Assembly: GCF_003097235.1 (NCBI RefSeq)
Contig: NZ_QEQQ01000011.1
Location: 62,001 to 126,000 of the forward strand
From: Pseudomonas sp. CC120222-01a
GTDB lineage: Bacteria; Pseudomonadota; Gammaproteobacteria; Pseudomonadales; Pseudomonadaceae
DNA: 64,000 bases
Reading direction: 5' to 3'
Each line of letters starts with the position of its first letter. The first letter of the stretch is position 1. This document shows positions 18,196 through 26,274 of the stretch, in pieces. Position numbers and translations under genes: made by a program. The notes beneath the pieces were generated by a model. That model did not search any database, had not been told where the DNA came from, and saw only the letters and a program-made list of their open reading frames with translations.

Positions 18196-19791
18196 ATGAA
18201 TGGAGTTCTGAGCAGAGGGCGGGGTTGGCTGCGGGGGCCGCTGCGCGACCCAATCGCGACACAAGGCCGCTCCCACAAAGGCCGCGTCTTGCCATGGGTA
18301 GTGCCGGTCCTGATTGCACTGCTGTGGATCGTGGCTAGCCGGCAGCACTGGATGAGCGAGCAGATCCTGCCGGCACCTTCGCTGGTGTGGCAAAGCGCGC
18401 TGGAGTTTGGCTCCGGTGAGCTTTGGGGGCACTTGTGGATAAGTCTGCAGCGGCTGTTCTGGGGGCTGCTGGCGGGCGTCGGCAGTGGCTTGCTGCTCGG
18501 CACCTGGCTGGGCACCTCACGCCAGGCGCAGACCTTGGTGCTGCCGACCTTCGTGGCCTTGGCACAGATCCCCACCCTGGCCTGGATTCCGCTGTTCATG
18601 CTGTTCTTCGGGATCGGCGAACTGCTCAAGCTGGTGGTGCTGGTAAAGGCCGTGGTGGTGCCGGTCACCCTGCACACCCTGGTCGGCGTGCGCGATGCCC
18701 AGCCCAAGCTGCGCGAAGCCGCCGCCGCGCTGCGCCTGCCACGTCACCTGCTGTTGCTGCGCCTGCTGCTGCCGGCCGCTCTGCCCGCGTTCCTCACCGG
18801 CGTGCGCCTGGCCCTGGCAACAGGCTGGACCTCGTTGCTGGCCGTCGAATTGCTGGCCTCCAGTGAAGGCATCGGCTACCTGATGGTCTGGGGCCGCCAG
18901 TTGTTCATGCTCGACCTGGTGCTGTTGTGCATCCTGGTGATCGGCCTGGTCGGTGCGTTACTGGAGCGTGGTTTCTCCACCCTGGAAAAGCGCCTGCTGT
19001 ACTGGCCGCAACCGGCCACCGGCGAACAACAGCGCGGGCCCATTCCACGGGGCTGGCAAAGCCTGCTGCTACCGGCGGCGCTGGTTGCGCTGTGGCAGGC
19101 CAGCAACAGCTTCGGCTGGATCGACCCGAACATCCTCACATCCCCACTGGACGTTCTGCGCACCCTGTTCAGCGGCCTGGCCGATGGCTCGTTGCCAGAA
19201 GCCATGCTGCTGAGCCTGCAGCGCACCCTGACCGGCCTGCTCCTGGGTGGCGGCGCCGGCTTGCTGAGCGGGCTGTTGCTGGGGCTTTGCCACAACGCCG
19301 AACGCCTGTTCGGGCCAAGCCTCTCGGCCCTGCGGCAAGTGGCGCTATTCGCCTGGGTGCCCTTGCTCACGGCCTGGTTCGGCCTCGGTGAAGGGGCCAA
19401 GCATGTGTTCGTCGCGCTGGCGGCATTCTTCCCGCTGCTGATCGCCACCCAGCGCGGCATCGCCAGCCTCTCGCCGCAACTGGGCGAAGCGGCCCGCACA
19501 CTGCGCCTGAACCTGTGGCAACGCCTGCGCCTGCTGGTGCTGCCGGGTGCAGCTCCGGCCATCTTTGCCGGCCTGCGCCTGTCACTGATCTACGCCTGGC
19601 TGGGCACCATCGGTGCCGAATACTTCATGCCCTCGGACGGTGGCATCGCCAGCCTGATGATCGGCGCGCAGCAACTGTTCCGCATGGACCAGGTGATGGC
19701 CGCGATGGTCCTGATCGGCCTGGTCGGCGCCCTGCTCGGCACCCTCGGCCAACGCCTCGAATCGCGCGCCACGCGCTGGAGAACCGCATGA
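18196..19791 (+). CDS. atsB: Sulfate-ester ABC transporter permease AtsB, two fused permease domains
   Basis: 531 residues made of two SsuC/TauC-like permease domains in one chain, each with six or so membrane segments and an EAA coupling loop (EAAAALRLPRHLLLLRLLLPAALP near residue 185 and EAARTLRLNLWQRLRLLVLPG near 440). The fusion replaces the usual homodimer. The ATG at 18196 is chosen; a TTG at 18172 in frame is the alternative. The N-terminal ~18 residues after GRGW are encoded by half of a type-A REP element (18231-18280). It overlaps atsC by the 4 bp ATGA. Confidence 0.87.
   Translation: MNGVLSRGRGWLRGPLRDPIATQGRSHKGRVLPWVVPVLIALLWIVASRQHWMSEQILPAPSLVWQSALEFGSGELWGHLWISLQRLFWGLLAGVGSGLLLGTWLGTSRQAQTLVLPTFVALAQIPTLAWIPLFMLFFGIGELLKLVVLVKAVVVPVTLHTLVGVRDAQPKLREAAAALRLPRHLLLLRLLLPAALPAFLTGVRLALATGWTSLLAVELLASSEGIGYLMVWGRQLFMLDLVLLCILVIGLVGALLERGFSTLEKRLLYWPQPATGEQQRGPIPRGWQSLLLPAALVALWQASNSFGWIDPNILTSPLDVLRTLFSGLADGSLPEAMLLSLQRTLTGLLLGGGAGLLSGLLLGLCHNAERLFGPSLSALRQVALFAWVPLLTAWFGLGEGAKHVFVALAAFFPLLIATQRGIASLSPQLGEAARTLRLNLWQRLRLLVLPGAAPAIFAGLRLSLIYAWLGTIGAEYFMPSDGGIASLMIGAQQLFRMDQVMAAMVLIGLVGALLGTLGQRLESRATRWRTA
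18231..18280. repeat. Half REP element inside the start of atsB
   Basis: GGGGCCGCTGCGCGACCCAA-TCGCGACACAAGGCCGCTCCCACAAAGG matches one arm of the type-A REP palindromes elsewhere in the window. It is read in frame as about residues 12-29 of AtsB (GPLRDPIATQGRSHKG). The matching second arm is absent. Confidence 0.8.
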
Positions 19792-20651
19792 ATGCTTTCA
19801 ATGCTTCACACCTGCTCGCGGCCAACCAGGCCGACACCACGCCGCCGCTGGTCAGCTTCGAAGGCGTCGGCAAAGTCTTCAGCGTCGATGGCCAGCCCTT
19901 CGAGGCCATCCGCAACTTCAACCTGGCCATCAACGAAGGCGAGTTCATCGCCATCGTCGGCGCCTCGGGCTGCGGCAAGTCGACCCTGTTGCGCCTGCTG
20001 GTCGGGCTGGATACCGACTTCAGCGGCAGCATCCGCGTCGATGGCGAGGCGGTCAGCGGCATCGGCGGCGAGCGCGGTATCGTATTCCAGGAGCATCGCC
20101 TGTTCCCCTGGCTGACGGTGGAACAGAACATCGCCCTGGGCCTGGTCAACGAACGCCTGACCCAGGGCGAGCGTGCCCGCCGCGTGCACGAGTTCGTGCA
20201 ACTGGTGGGCCTGGTCGGATTCGAATCGGCCTACCCGCACCAGCTGTCCGGCGGCATGGCCCAGCGCGTGGCGATTGCCCGTGGCCTGGTGGCCAGCCCA
20301 CGCATCCTGTTGCTCGACGAGCCGTTCGGCGCGCTCGATGCACTGACCCGCCAACAGTTGCAGGACGAATTGCTGGCCATCCGCGAACGTGCCGGCATCA
20401 CCACGTTGCTGGTGACCCACGATGCCGAGGAAGCCACCTACCTCGCCGACCGGGTGGTGGTGCTGGAGCCACGCCCCGGGCGGATCAAGTCGGTGGTGGA
20501 GATCGACCTGCCGCACCCGCGCTTGCGTACCGGTGTGGCCCTGCACGGATTGCGCGAACGGGTTCTGCACCAGATCACCGGTGACGGCGGCTACCTGCCG
20601 CCGCCAGCACGTCGGGTGGAAGGATTGCGGCCCGAACTGATCGCCCTCTAG
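19788..20651 (+). CDS. atsC: Sulfate-ester ABC transporter ATP-binding protein AtsC
   Basis: 287 residues of the SsuB/TauB family, driving the AtsRBC importer. Walker A is GASGCGKSTLL, the signature LSGGMAQRVAIARG, Walker B ILLLDEPFGALDALT, and the H-loop VTHDAEEA. The start ATG overlaps the atsB stop (ATGA), so translation is coupled. The last four bases overlap the stop of the convergent toxin-like gene. Substrate specificity is inferred from atsK/atsR. Confidence 0.92.
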   Translation: MNAFNASHLLAANQADTTPPLVSFEGVGKVFSVDGQPFEAIRNFNLAINEGEFIAIVGASGCGKSTLLRLLVGLDTDFSGSIRVDGEAVSGIGGERGIVFQEHRLFPWLTVEQNIALGLVNERLTQGERARRVHEFVQLVGLVGFESAYPHQLSGGMAQRVAIARGLVASPRILLLDEPFGALDALTRQQLQDELLAIRERAGITTLLVTHDAEEATYLADRVVVLEPRPGRIKSVVEIDLPHPRLRTGVALHGLRERVLHQITGDGGYLPPPARRVEGLRPELIAL

Positions 20652-22819
20652 GTCCAATCCGCTGCGGGGAAGAAGCGCTCGACCACAGCGTCATGCTGCA
20701 CCAGCTGCTGGTAGGCATGACGATCGAACGGCAGGCCGGTGCGCAGGGCGTAGACCGGTTTGCCGGTGGGCTTGGGCACTTCGCGCAAGCGGATGCGCAA
20801 AAAGCGGTAATGCGCACCGCTGATCTCGCCGGCGGACTCGATTCGAAAGTAGCGCCCGGGCGTGAATAGCACCTCAGCCTCCTGCCAGTTCAGCGACAGG
20901 GATGCCACCGGCACACCACTGGCCTGGCCATCGGCAAGCAGCTCGTACAACACTGTGTTGTCATCGAAATGCTCCGCCACCTGCGCCAACGGCAGGTCGA
21001 CCGCCGCCTTGGGCAGCATGAACCGTCGGGGGATGTAGGGGCTCTCGGTAAACGACGTGATGTCGGTGCTGACCAGCACATCGCCTTGGCGGATTGCGCC
21101 GGCCCGCCAGCGCGCTCCGATGGTCACACGCGGGCCACGGCCTCCACGCCACAGCACCTTGGCGCCGCTGCCAGGGAGTTGCGCCATCGAGTCGAACAGG
21201 TTGTCGAGGTAAGCCCGCAACTCGTCTTCAGGTATCGCCGCCAGGCGCTGCCTGCCGATACTGAACACATCGTTGACCTTGGCCATGTGGCCACTGTATT
21301 GCTCGATCAGGTTGTTGTGCCCGTCACCTTCGTGCCTGAAGCTGTAGAAGCGCTCGCCTTGGCGCTCCACATGTGGGGTGCCGAATTCGTCCATCGGCGC
21401 CATGTGCCCTTCGAACTCAGGCAGGTCGGCCTGGTTCAGCAAGGTTCTGTGACGCTGGCGAACAGCGCGCGACACCAGGTCGCTGGAAGTGTCATCCACC
21501 TCCATGTAGGTATCCCACTGCTCAGGCGCCGCTTCCGTCAGCACCGAATATACGGAAAACGCTATCACCAACAGGTCGCACACGGCTGAAGTGAACGCTT
21601 CATTGCGCTGGACCTTGTCGGGAGCATTCACCAACGCATCAATATCCAGCCCCAGGCGAACGCTACCCAGCACGAACAGCACCAGGCCAAGAGGCTGCCA
21701 CCCCAAGGCGAACACACTCAACACGGCGATCGCGATACCCAGCTCATGGCGCCAGTATTGTTTGTGCAGGTCGCTGTTGGAGACCATTATGCGATGGCTG
21801 GCCTCGACGTCATCCTTGACCCATTCGCTCATCTGTTCAAACAGCGGCCGAGCCACTTCGACGCCCAGGCCAAACGGCCAGTGTGGCGCCGGCCCGGTAC
21901 CGCTGCGCTCGCGCAGTCGCTGCAGGCCGGCCTCGCGCTTGGCCTCGTCAACCTCGGCGTAGGGCTTGTGCAGGGCGTCGTACCAGTGCTGGCCATCTTC
22001 CCCGTGCAACTGCCTGGAAACCCAGACGCGCAAGGCTGCCACGTCGTCGAATGCCTGCAGTACCACGTCCGCAGTCGGGGTATACAGAAGAAACCGGCCA
22101 TTGCGCAGAGCGAAGGTCAACAAGTGGCCTCCTCCGTGCATCGGGTAGTGCCGAACCGAGTAATCACCAGTGCCGCCTGGGCCACTCAAACTGGCCAGGC
22201 TCAGGCGCTTCCCGGCTTCCAGCCCCATCCACGCCCATAACCGCTGGCGATCCTCGGTGGTGATATGGCCAGCCTCAAGGCTGCTCTCGATGGCAGCGAT
22301 GAAACTGACCTTGAGCAACACCGGCAGATCCTTGCCTTCATTGCTCCAAAACTGCTCCGTGCGCTCACGCACCCCATTGGCAAAGTTGAGCTCCCAGAAA
22401 TGTTTCCTGACCTTCACCGGGTCAAGCTTCACTTCGTTCTGCGCATCGAATGCCTGCGCATCCGGCCCGTCACGGTAAAAACCGTTCAGGCGAAAGATCG
22501 TATCGGCATCTTCGTCCTGCAACTCGACATCGAGACGCCTGATCCACAGGTCGGTAAAGGTCAGTGAGCTGACCGGTGCGTGATGATGCGTCCAGCCGGT
22601 GAAACAGCGCGCTCGCCGGTTGTCCCCCTTACGAAAGTGGTGCCACCAGACCTGGTCCGGGTCGAGCGCCATGCCGGTTTGCATCGACAGGTAAGCGCTT
22701 GCCTGTTCATGTGCCAGTGAATGCAGGTCAGGGAATGCCTCACGGTAGCGCCTGGCCATTTCCGCAATGGCCTTGGCGTCCTTGAGCCACTCGAGGCTCT
22801 GCGCGTATGGATCGTTCAT
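20648..22819 (-). CDS. Predicted ADP-ribosyltransferase toxin with dermonecrotic-toxin-like body
   Basis: 723 residues, no signal peptide. The N-terminal ~350 residues resemble the Pseudomonas dermonecrotic-toxin-like family (SLTFTDLWIRRL, LNGFYRDGPDAQ segments). A hydrophobic hairpin follows (about 380-450: AIAVLSVFALG, LGLVLFVLGSVRLGLDI, VCDLLVIAFSVYSV). The C-terminal ~170 residues carry the three parts of an arginine-type ADP-ribosyltransferase site in order: R558 (VLWRGG), the S-T-S strand near S589 (STDITSFTES), and the E-x-E loop E647/E649 (WQEAEVLF) followed by TPGRYFRIES. The ATG at 22819 has GGAG seven bases upstream. No immunity gene is evident beside it. Target and delivery are unknown; the family assignments are by motif reading. 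Confidence 0.65.
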   Translation of the reverse strand: MNDPYAQSLEWLKDAKAIAEMARRYREAFPDLHSLAHEQASAYLSMQTGMALDPDQVWWHHFRKGDNRRARCFTGWTHHHAPVSSLTFTDLWIRRLDVELQDEDADTIFRLNGFYRDGPDAQAFDAQNEVKLDPVKVRKHFWELNFANGVRERTEQFWSNEGKDLPVLLKVSFIAAIESSLEAGHITTEDRQRLWAWMGLEAGKRLSLASLSGPGGTGDYSVRHYPMHGGGHLLTFALRNGRFLLYTPTADVVLQAFDDVAALRVWVSRQLHGEDGQHWYDALHKPYAEVDEAKREAGLQRLRERSGTGPAPHWPFGLGVEVARPLFEQMSEWVKDDVEASHRIMVSNSDLHKQYWRHELGIAIAVLSVFALGWQPLGLVLFVLGSVRLGLDIDALVNAPDKVQRNEAFTSAVCDLLVIAFSVYSVLTEAAPEQWDTYMEVDDTSSDLVSRAVRQRHRTLLNQADLPEFEGHMAPMDEFGTPHVERQGERFYSFRHEGDGHNNLIEQYSGHMAKVNDVFSIGRQRLAAIPEDELRAYLDNLFDSMAQLPGSGAKVLWRGGRGPRVTIGARWRAGAIRQGDVLVSTDITSFTESPYIPRRFMLPKAAVDLPLAQVAEHFDDNTVLYELLADGQASGVPVASLSLNWQEAEVLFTPGRYFRIESAGEISGAHYRFLRIRLREVPKPTGKPVYALRTGLPFDRHAYQQLVQHDAVVERFFPAADWT

Positions 22820-22883
22820 GCTCATGCTCCTCGGTTCGAAAGCCTTGAAACTGCTCCTGTCCGAGGTGATTAATGAGGTACAG

Positions 22884-23165
22884 CTATGCCACCCCCAGCC
22901 CGCGCAAGTATTTCCAAGGGTAGATACCTCGTTGGTGCCCATCGCTGAACAGCAGTTGCACGCCGTAACCCTGCGGTTCGATGCGCTCTACCCGCACATC
23001 GTCCTGCACCACGCCGATCGCACCGCGCAAACGGGCAGCGCGGCACTGCGAGCACGGGCAGGCACCGCGCAAGCGCGCATGGCTGATGACCTGCTCGGCA
23101 TCCTGCCATTGCACGGTCAGCTGCCCGGCCTCGCGCTGGTTACGTATTGCGCTCGGGCTGTCCAT
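22884..23165 (-). CDS. DUF971 (gamma-butyrobetaine-hydroxylase-like N-terminal) protein
   Basis: 93 residues. The family pattern is visible: basic start, LRGACPCSQCRAARLRG with three cysteines, and the ending GIYPWKYLRGL. DUF971 domains occur alone and fused to Mrp/ApbC-type Fe-S carriers or to hydroxylases, and bind metal or Fe-S through the cysteines and a histidine. Its ATG overlaps the stop of the HEAT-repeat gene by one base. It closes the operon with the AprAB-like pair, which suggests a role in building or feeding their Fe-S centres. Confidence 0.75.
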   Translation of the reverse strand: MDSPSAIRNQREAGQLTVQWQDAEQVISHARLRGACPCSQCRAARLRGAIGVVQDDVRVERIEPQGYGVQLLFSDGHQRGIYPWKYLRGLGVA

Positions 23166-24142
23166 CAAGCCGCTCCGCGCAGCTGCGCCAAGGCGATACG
23201 CACGGCCTTGCGCACTTCCGGATCGCTGTCCGCTTCTGCCGCCTGCAACGCCTGCAGGGCGCTGGCCTGGCCCAATTCGCCGAGCGCCAGCGCGGCTTCC
23301 TTGCGCAGGTTGGCGATGGCATGGCCCAGCAAGTCGGCCAAGGCATCGAGCGCTTGGGCATGACGCAGGCGGCCCAGTGAACGGGCAGCGCGCAAGCGCA
23401 CCTGCCAGAAGCCATCACCCAGCGCCGCCACCAGTGCCGGGCCCGCCTGGGCATGGCCCACCTTGCCCAGGGTCGTCGCGGCTTCTTCGCGTACCTGCCA
23501 GGCCGGGTCGCGCAAGGCGCCAACCAGCGCCGGCAATACGGCGAGGTCACGCGCAAGGCCCAAGGCGCCAATCGCAGCGCGACGTACCTCGGTGTCGGGC
23601 TCGTGCTCGGCCAGCTTCGCCAAGGCAGGCAACGCGGGCGCGTACTTGAGCCAACCGAGCACAGCCACGGCTTCGCGCCGCACGGCTGCGTCCTGATCTT
23701 CCAGTGCCCGCAGCGCAAGCTCGGCTGCATCGTCCAGGCGCAGCTCACGCAGGGCACGCAAGGCACTGGCGCGAACGAAGGCATCGGCATGAGTCGTCCA
23801 CGGCAGAATCCACTGACCGGCTTCCGGGCTCTTCAACTCGCTGAGGCTCTGCGCAGCAGCCAGGCGTACCGCTTCGGCGCCATCCGCCAGTGCGGCGCAC
23901 AAGGCCTGCACCACTTCAGGTTCCTCCCAGGCTTCCAGCAGGCGCGCGGCCTCGGCGCGCACATCGTCAGCGCCATCGACCAACAGGGCATCGGTCAGCC
24001 ATGGCAAGGCATCGGGGTCTTCCAGGTCGGCCAGCTCGATCAAGGCAATGCGCCGCACGCCCGCGTCGTCGGCTTCGAGGCGTGGCAGCAGGTCGAGAAT
24101 CTCGGGGTTGTCGGTGCATCGTTCAGTTGCTACAAGGCGCAT
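23165..24142 (-). CDS. HEAT-repeat protein of the AprAB-like operon
   Basis: 325 residues consisting almost wholly of HEAT/PBS-lyase-type repeats of ~31 residues (recurring DxxxxVRxxAAxxLGxL pattern), about nine to ten copies, giving an alpha solenoid. Such solenoids bind partner proteins and are common beside multi-cofactor enzymes. The ATG has GAGGGG upstream. It lies 123 bp after the ferredoxin gene and is translationally coupled to the DUF971 gene. A scaffold or maturation role for the flavoprotein/ferredoxin is inference only. Confidence 0.75.
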   Translation of the reverse strand: MRLVATERCTDNPEILDLLPRLEADDAGVRRIALIELADLEDPDALPWLTDALLVDGADDVRAEAARLLEAWEEPEVVQALCAALADGAEAVRLAAAQSLSELKSPEAGQWILPWTTHADAFVRASALRALRELRLDDAAELALRALEDQDAAVRREAVAVLGWLKYAPALPALAKLAEHEPDTEVRRAAIGALGLARDLAVLPALVGALRDPAWQVREEAATTLGKVGHAQAGPALVAALGDGFWQVRLRAARSLGRLRHAQALDALADLLGHAIANLRKEAALALGELGQASALQALQAAEADSDPEVRKAVRIALAQLRGAA

Positions 24143-24265
24143 GGGTGTTTCCCCTCGAATCGTTTGAGTGCTGGAGTCGTCTCCGCCGCCCGGCGCGGGG
24201 GTGGGAAACGAGGGGCAGTGCAGGAAGGCGCGTCCGGTGGTGCTCCGGATGGCGGGGGGGTGGAA

Positions 24266-24511
24266 TCAGCGCAGCAGGTAAGGGATGTCGACCTTGACCG
24301 CGCCGGTGGGGCAGTCTTTCTCGCAGGGCATGCAGTACCAGCACTCGTCGAAGGCCATGTAGGCCTTTTGCGTGGCCGGGTTGATCGCCAGCAGGTCCAT
24401 GGGGCAAACCTCGACACAGACGGTGCAGCCTTTTTCGGCGATGCACTTGTCTTCGTCGATGGTTACCGGGGCGCTGCTGCGAAAGAATATTTCCTGGGGC
24501 TGGTAGGCCAT
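24266..24511 (-). CDS. AprB-like double [4Fe-4S] ferredoxin
   Basis: 81 residues with eight cysteines in two cluster-binding groups: C23, C29, C32, C36 (CPMDL) and C57, C60, C63, C67 (ECWYCMPCEKDCPTGAV). The second half (KAYMAFDECWYCMPCEKDCPTGAVKV) closely follows the AprB subunit of adenylylsulfate reductase, but the C-terminal tail that wraps AprA in sulfate reducers is missing. It follows the flavoprotein by 38 bp and is presumably its electron partner. A generic ferredoxin is the alternative reading. Confidence 0.82.
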   Translation of the reverse strand: MAYQPQEIFFRSSAPVTIDEDKCIAEKGCTVCVEVCPMDLLAINPATQKAYMAFDECWYCMPCEKDCPTGAVKVDIPYLLR

Positions 24512-24549
24512 TTCACGGGGTCCTTGGGGCCTTTGGCCCTCTGTTTTAC

Positions 24550-26274
24550 TCAGGCGGCGTCGGCTTTCACCCGCAGCCGGTCATAGGCAGTCTGTTCCTG
24601 GGCATCCAACGCGATCAGGTACGGCTCGACCGCCTTCTTGAAGCTGGTCATTTCACCGTCTTCGCCCTTCTTCAGATGGCAATGGCAGAACCACTCGCCA
24701 TCGTTGCGCTCGGGGAAGTCCACCCGGTGGTGGTAAAGGCCCCAGCGGCTCTCCTCACGGAACAGCGAGGCCCGCGCTGCCATTTCGGCACAGTCACGGA
24801 TCACCGACACTTCCATCGCCCGCATCAGCTCATGCGGGTTAGCGGCTTTCATCTGTTCGAGGTCACGTTCGATTTCGGCAAAGCGCGCCAGGCCGATTTC
24901 CATCTTCTTGGTCACCTTCGGCGGCTGCAGGTAATCGTTCACCATGCGCCGTAGCTTGTACTCGACCTGCGCTGGCGGCAGGCCATGCTCACGGTGCAAC
25001 GGGGCGAACACCCGTGCGCGTTCGCGCTCGACCTGCCCGGCATCGACCTCGGCCAGCTCCCGCCCGGCCACGTACTGCGCGGCGTTGACGCCAGCAAACC
25101 AGCCGTAGGTGAACGCGCCGAGCATGTAGTTGTGCGGCACCGCCGCCATGTCACCGGCGGCATAAAGGCCTTTGACGCTGGTCTCGGCTTTCTCGTTGAC
25201 CCACACCCCCGAGGCCGAATGCCCCGAGCAGAAACCGATCTCGGAGATGTGCATCTCGACCATGTGCTGGCGGTAGTCGGTACCACGCCCGGCATGGAAC
25301 TGGCCACGGCTGGGGCGCTCGTTGCTGTGCAGGATCTCTTCGATGTTCTGGATGGTTTCCTCGGCCAGGTGGTCGAGCTTGAGGAACACCGGGCCGTTGC
25401 CGCCTTCGAGTTCCTGGTGGAACTCCCACATCATCTGCCCGCTCCAGTAGTCGCACTCGATGAAGCGCTCACCCTTGCTGTTGGCGGTGTAGCCGCCCAG
25501 CGGACCGGTGACGTAAGCGCAGGCCGGGCCGTTGTAGTCCTTGATCAGTGGGTTGATCTGGAAGCACTCGAGGTTGGCCAGTTCAGCGCCGGCATGGTAG
25601 GCCATGGCATAGCCATCGCCAGCATTGGTCGGGTTCTCGTAGGTGCCCATCAGGTAACCCGACGACGGCAGGCCCAGGCGCCCGGCGGCGCCGCAGGCGA
25701 GGATCACCGCCTTGGCCCGCACCACACGAAATTCGCCGCTACGGCAATCGAAGCCCAATACACCGGCAGCGGCACCTTCGCCATCGAGCAGCACACGGGT
25801 GCAGACCATACGGTTGCTGATCTCGACCCGGGCGCGCTTGAGCTGGCGGTACAGCACCTTCTTGATGTCGTGGCCTTCGGGCATGGGCAGCACGTAGGCG
25901 CCCATGTGGTGGACCTTCTTCACCGCGTAGTCGCCGGTTTCGTCTTTCTCGAACTTCACCCCCCAGCGGTCGAGCTGCTCGATGGTTTCGAAGCTGTGAG
26001 TCGCGTAGGCATGCACGGCGGCCTGGTTGACGATGCCGTCATTGGCCACGGTGATTTCCTTGGTGTACTGCTCGGGCGTGGCATGGCCGGGGATGATGGC
26101 GTTGTTCAGGCCGTCCATGCCCATGCTGATGGCGCCGCTGCGCTTGACGTTGGCCTTGTCCAGCAACAGTACACGCAGGTGCTTGTCGTGCTCCTTGGCC
26201 TTGATCGCCGCCATCGGCCCGGCGGTGCCGCCGCCGATGACGATGATGTCGTAGTCCTGGGTCTCGATGCTCAT
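24550..26274 (-). CDS. AprA-like flavoprotein of the fumarate reductase/succinate dehydrogenase family
   Basis: 574 residues. The FAD-binding start is DIIVIGGGTAGPMAAIKA. The segment ANVKRSGAISMGMDGLNN has the RSGAVAxGLxAIN-like pattern of AprA, and further on are CGAAGRLGLPSSGYLMGTYENPTNAGDG and the FAD end-motif GLYAAGDMA. There is no twin-arginine signal, so it is cytoplasmic. With the following ferredoxin it forms an AprAB-like pair, but the substrate may differ from adenylylsulfate. The ATG overlaps the stop of the GntR gene (ATGA). Placed beside the sulfate-ester genes, an organosulfur or sulfite/APS reaction is plausible but unproven. Confidence 0.82.
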   Translation of the reverse strand: MSIETQDYDIIVIGGGTAGPMAAIKAKEHDKHLRVLLLDKANVKRSGAISMGMDGLNNAIIPGHATPEQYTKEITVANDGIVNQAAVHAYATHSFETIEQLDRWGVKFEKDETGDYAVKKVHHMGAYVLPMPEGHDIKKVLYRQLKRARVEISNRMVCTRVLLDGEGAAAGVLGFDCRSGEFRVVRAKAVILACGAAGRLGLPSSGYLMGTYENPTNAGDGYAMAYHAGAELANLECFQINPLIKDYNGPACAYVTGPLGGYTANSKGERFIECDYWSGQMMWEFHQELEGGNGPVFLKLDHLAEETIQNIEEILHSNERPSRGQFHAGRGTDYRQHMVEMHISEIGFCSGHSASGVWVNEKAETSVKGLYAAGDMAAVPHNYMLGAFTYGWFAGVNAAQYVAGRELAEVDAGQVERERARVFAPLHREHGLPPAQVEYKLRRMVNDYLQPPKVTKKMEIGLARFAEIERDLEQMKAANPHELMRAMEVSVIRDCAEMAARASLFREESRWGLYHHRVDFPERNDGEWFCHCHLKKGEDGEMTSFKKAVEPYLIALDAQEQTAYDRLRVKADAA

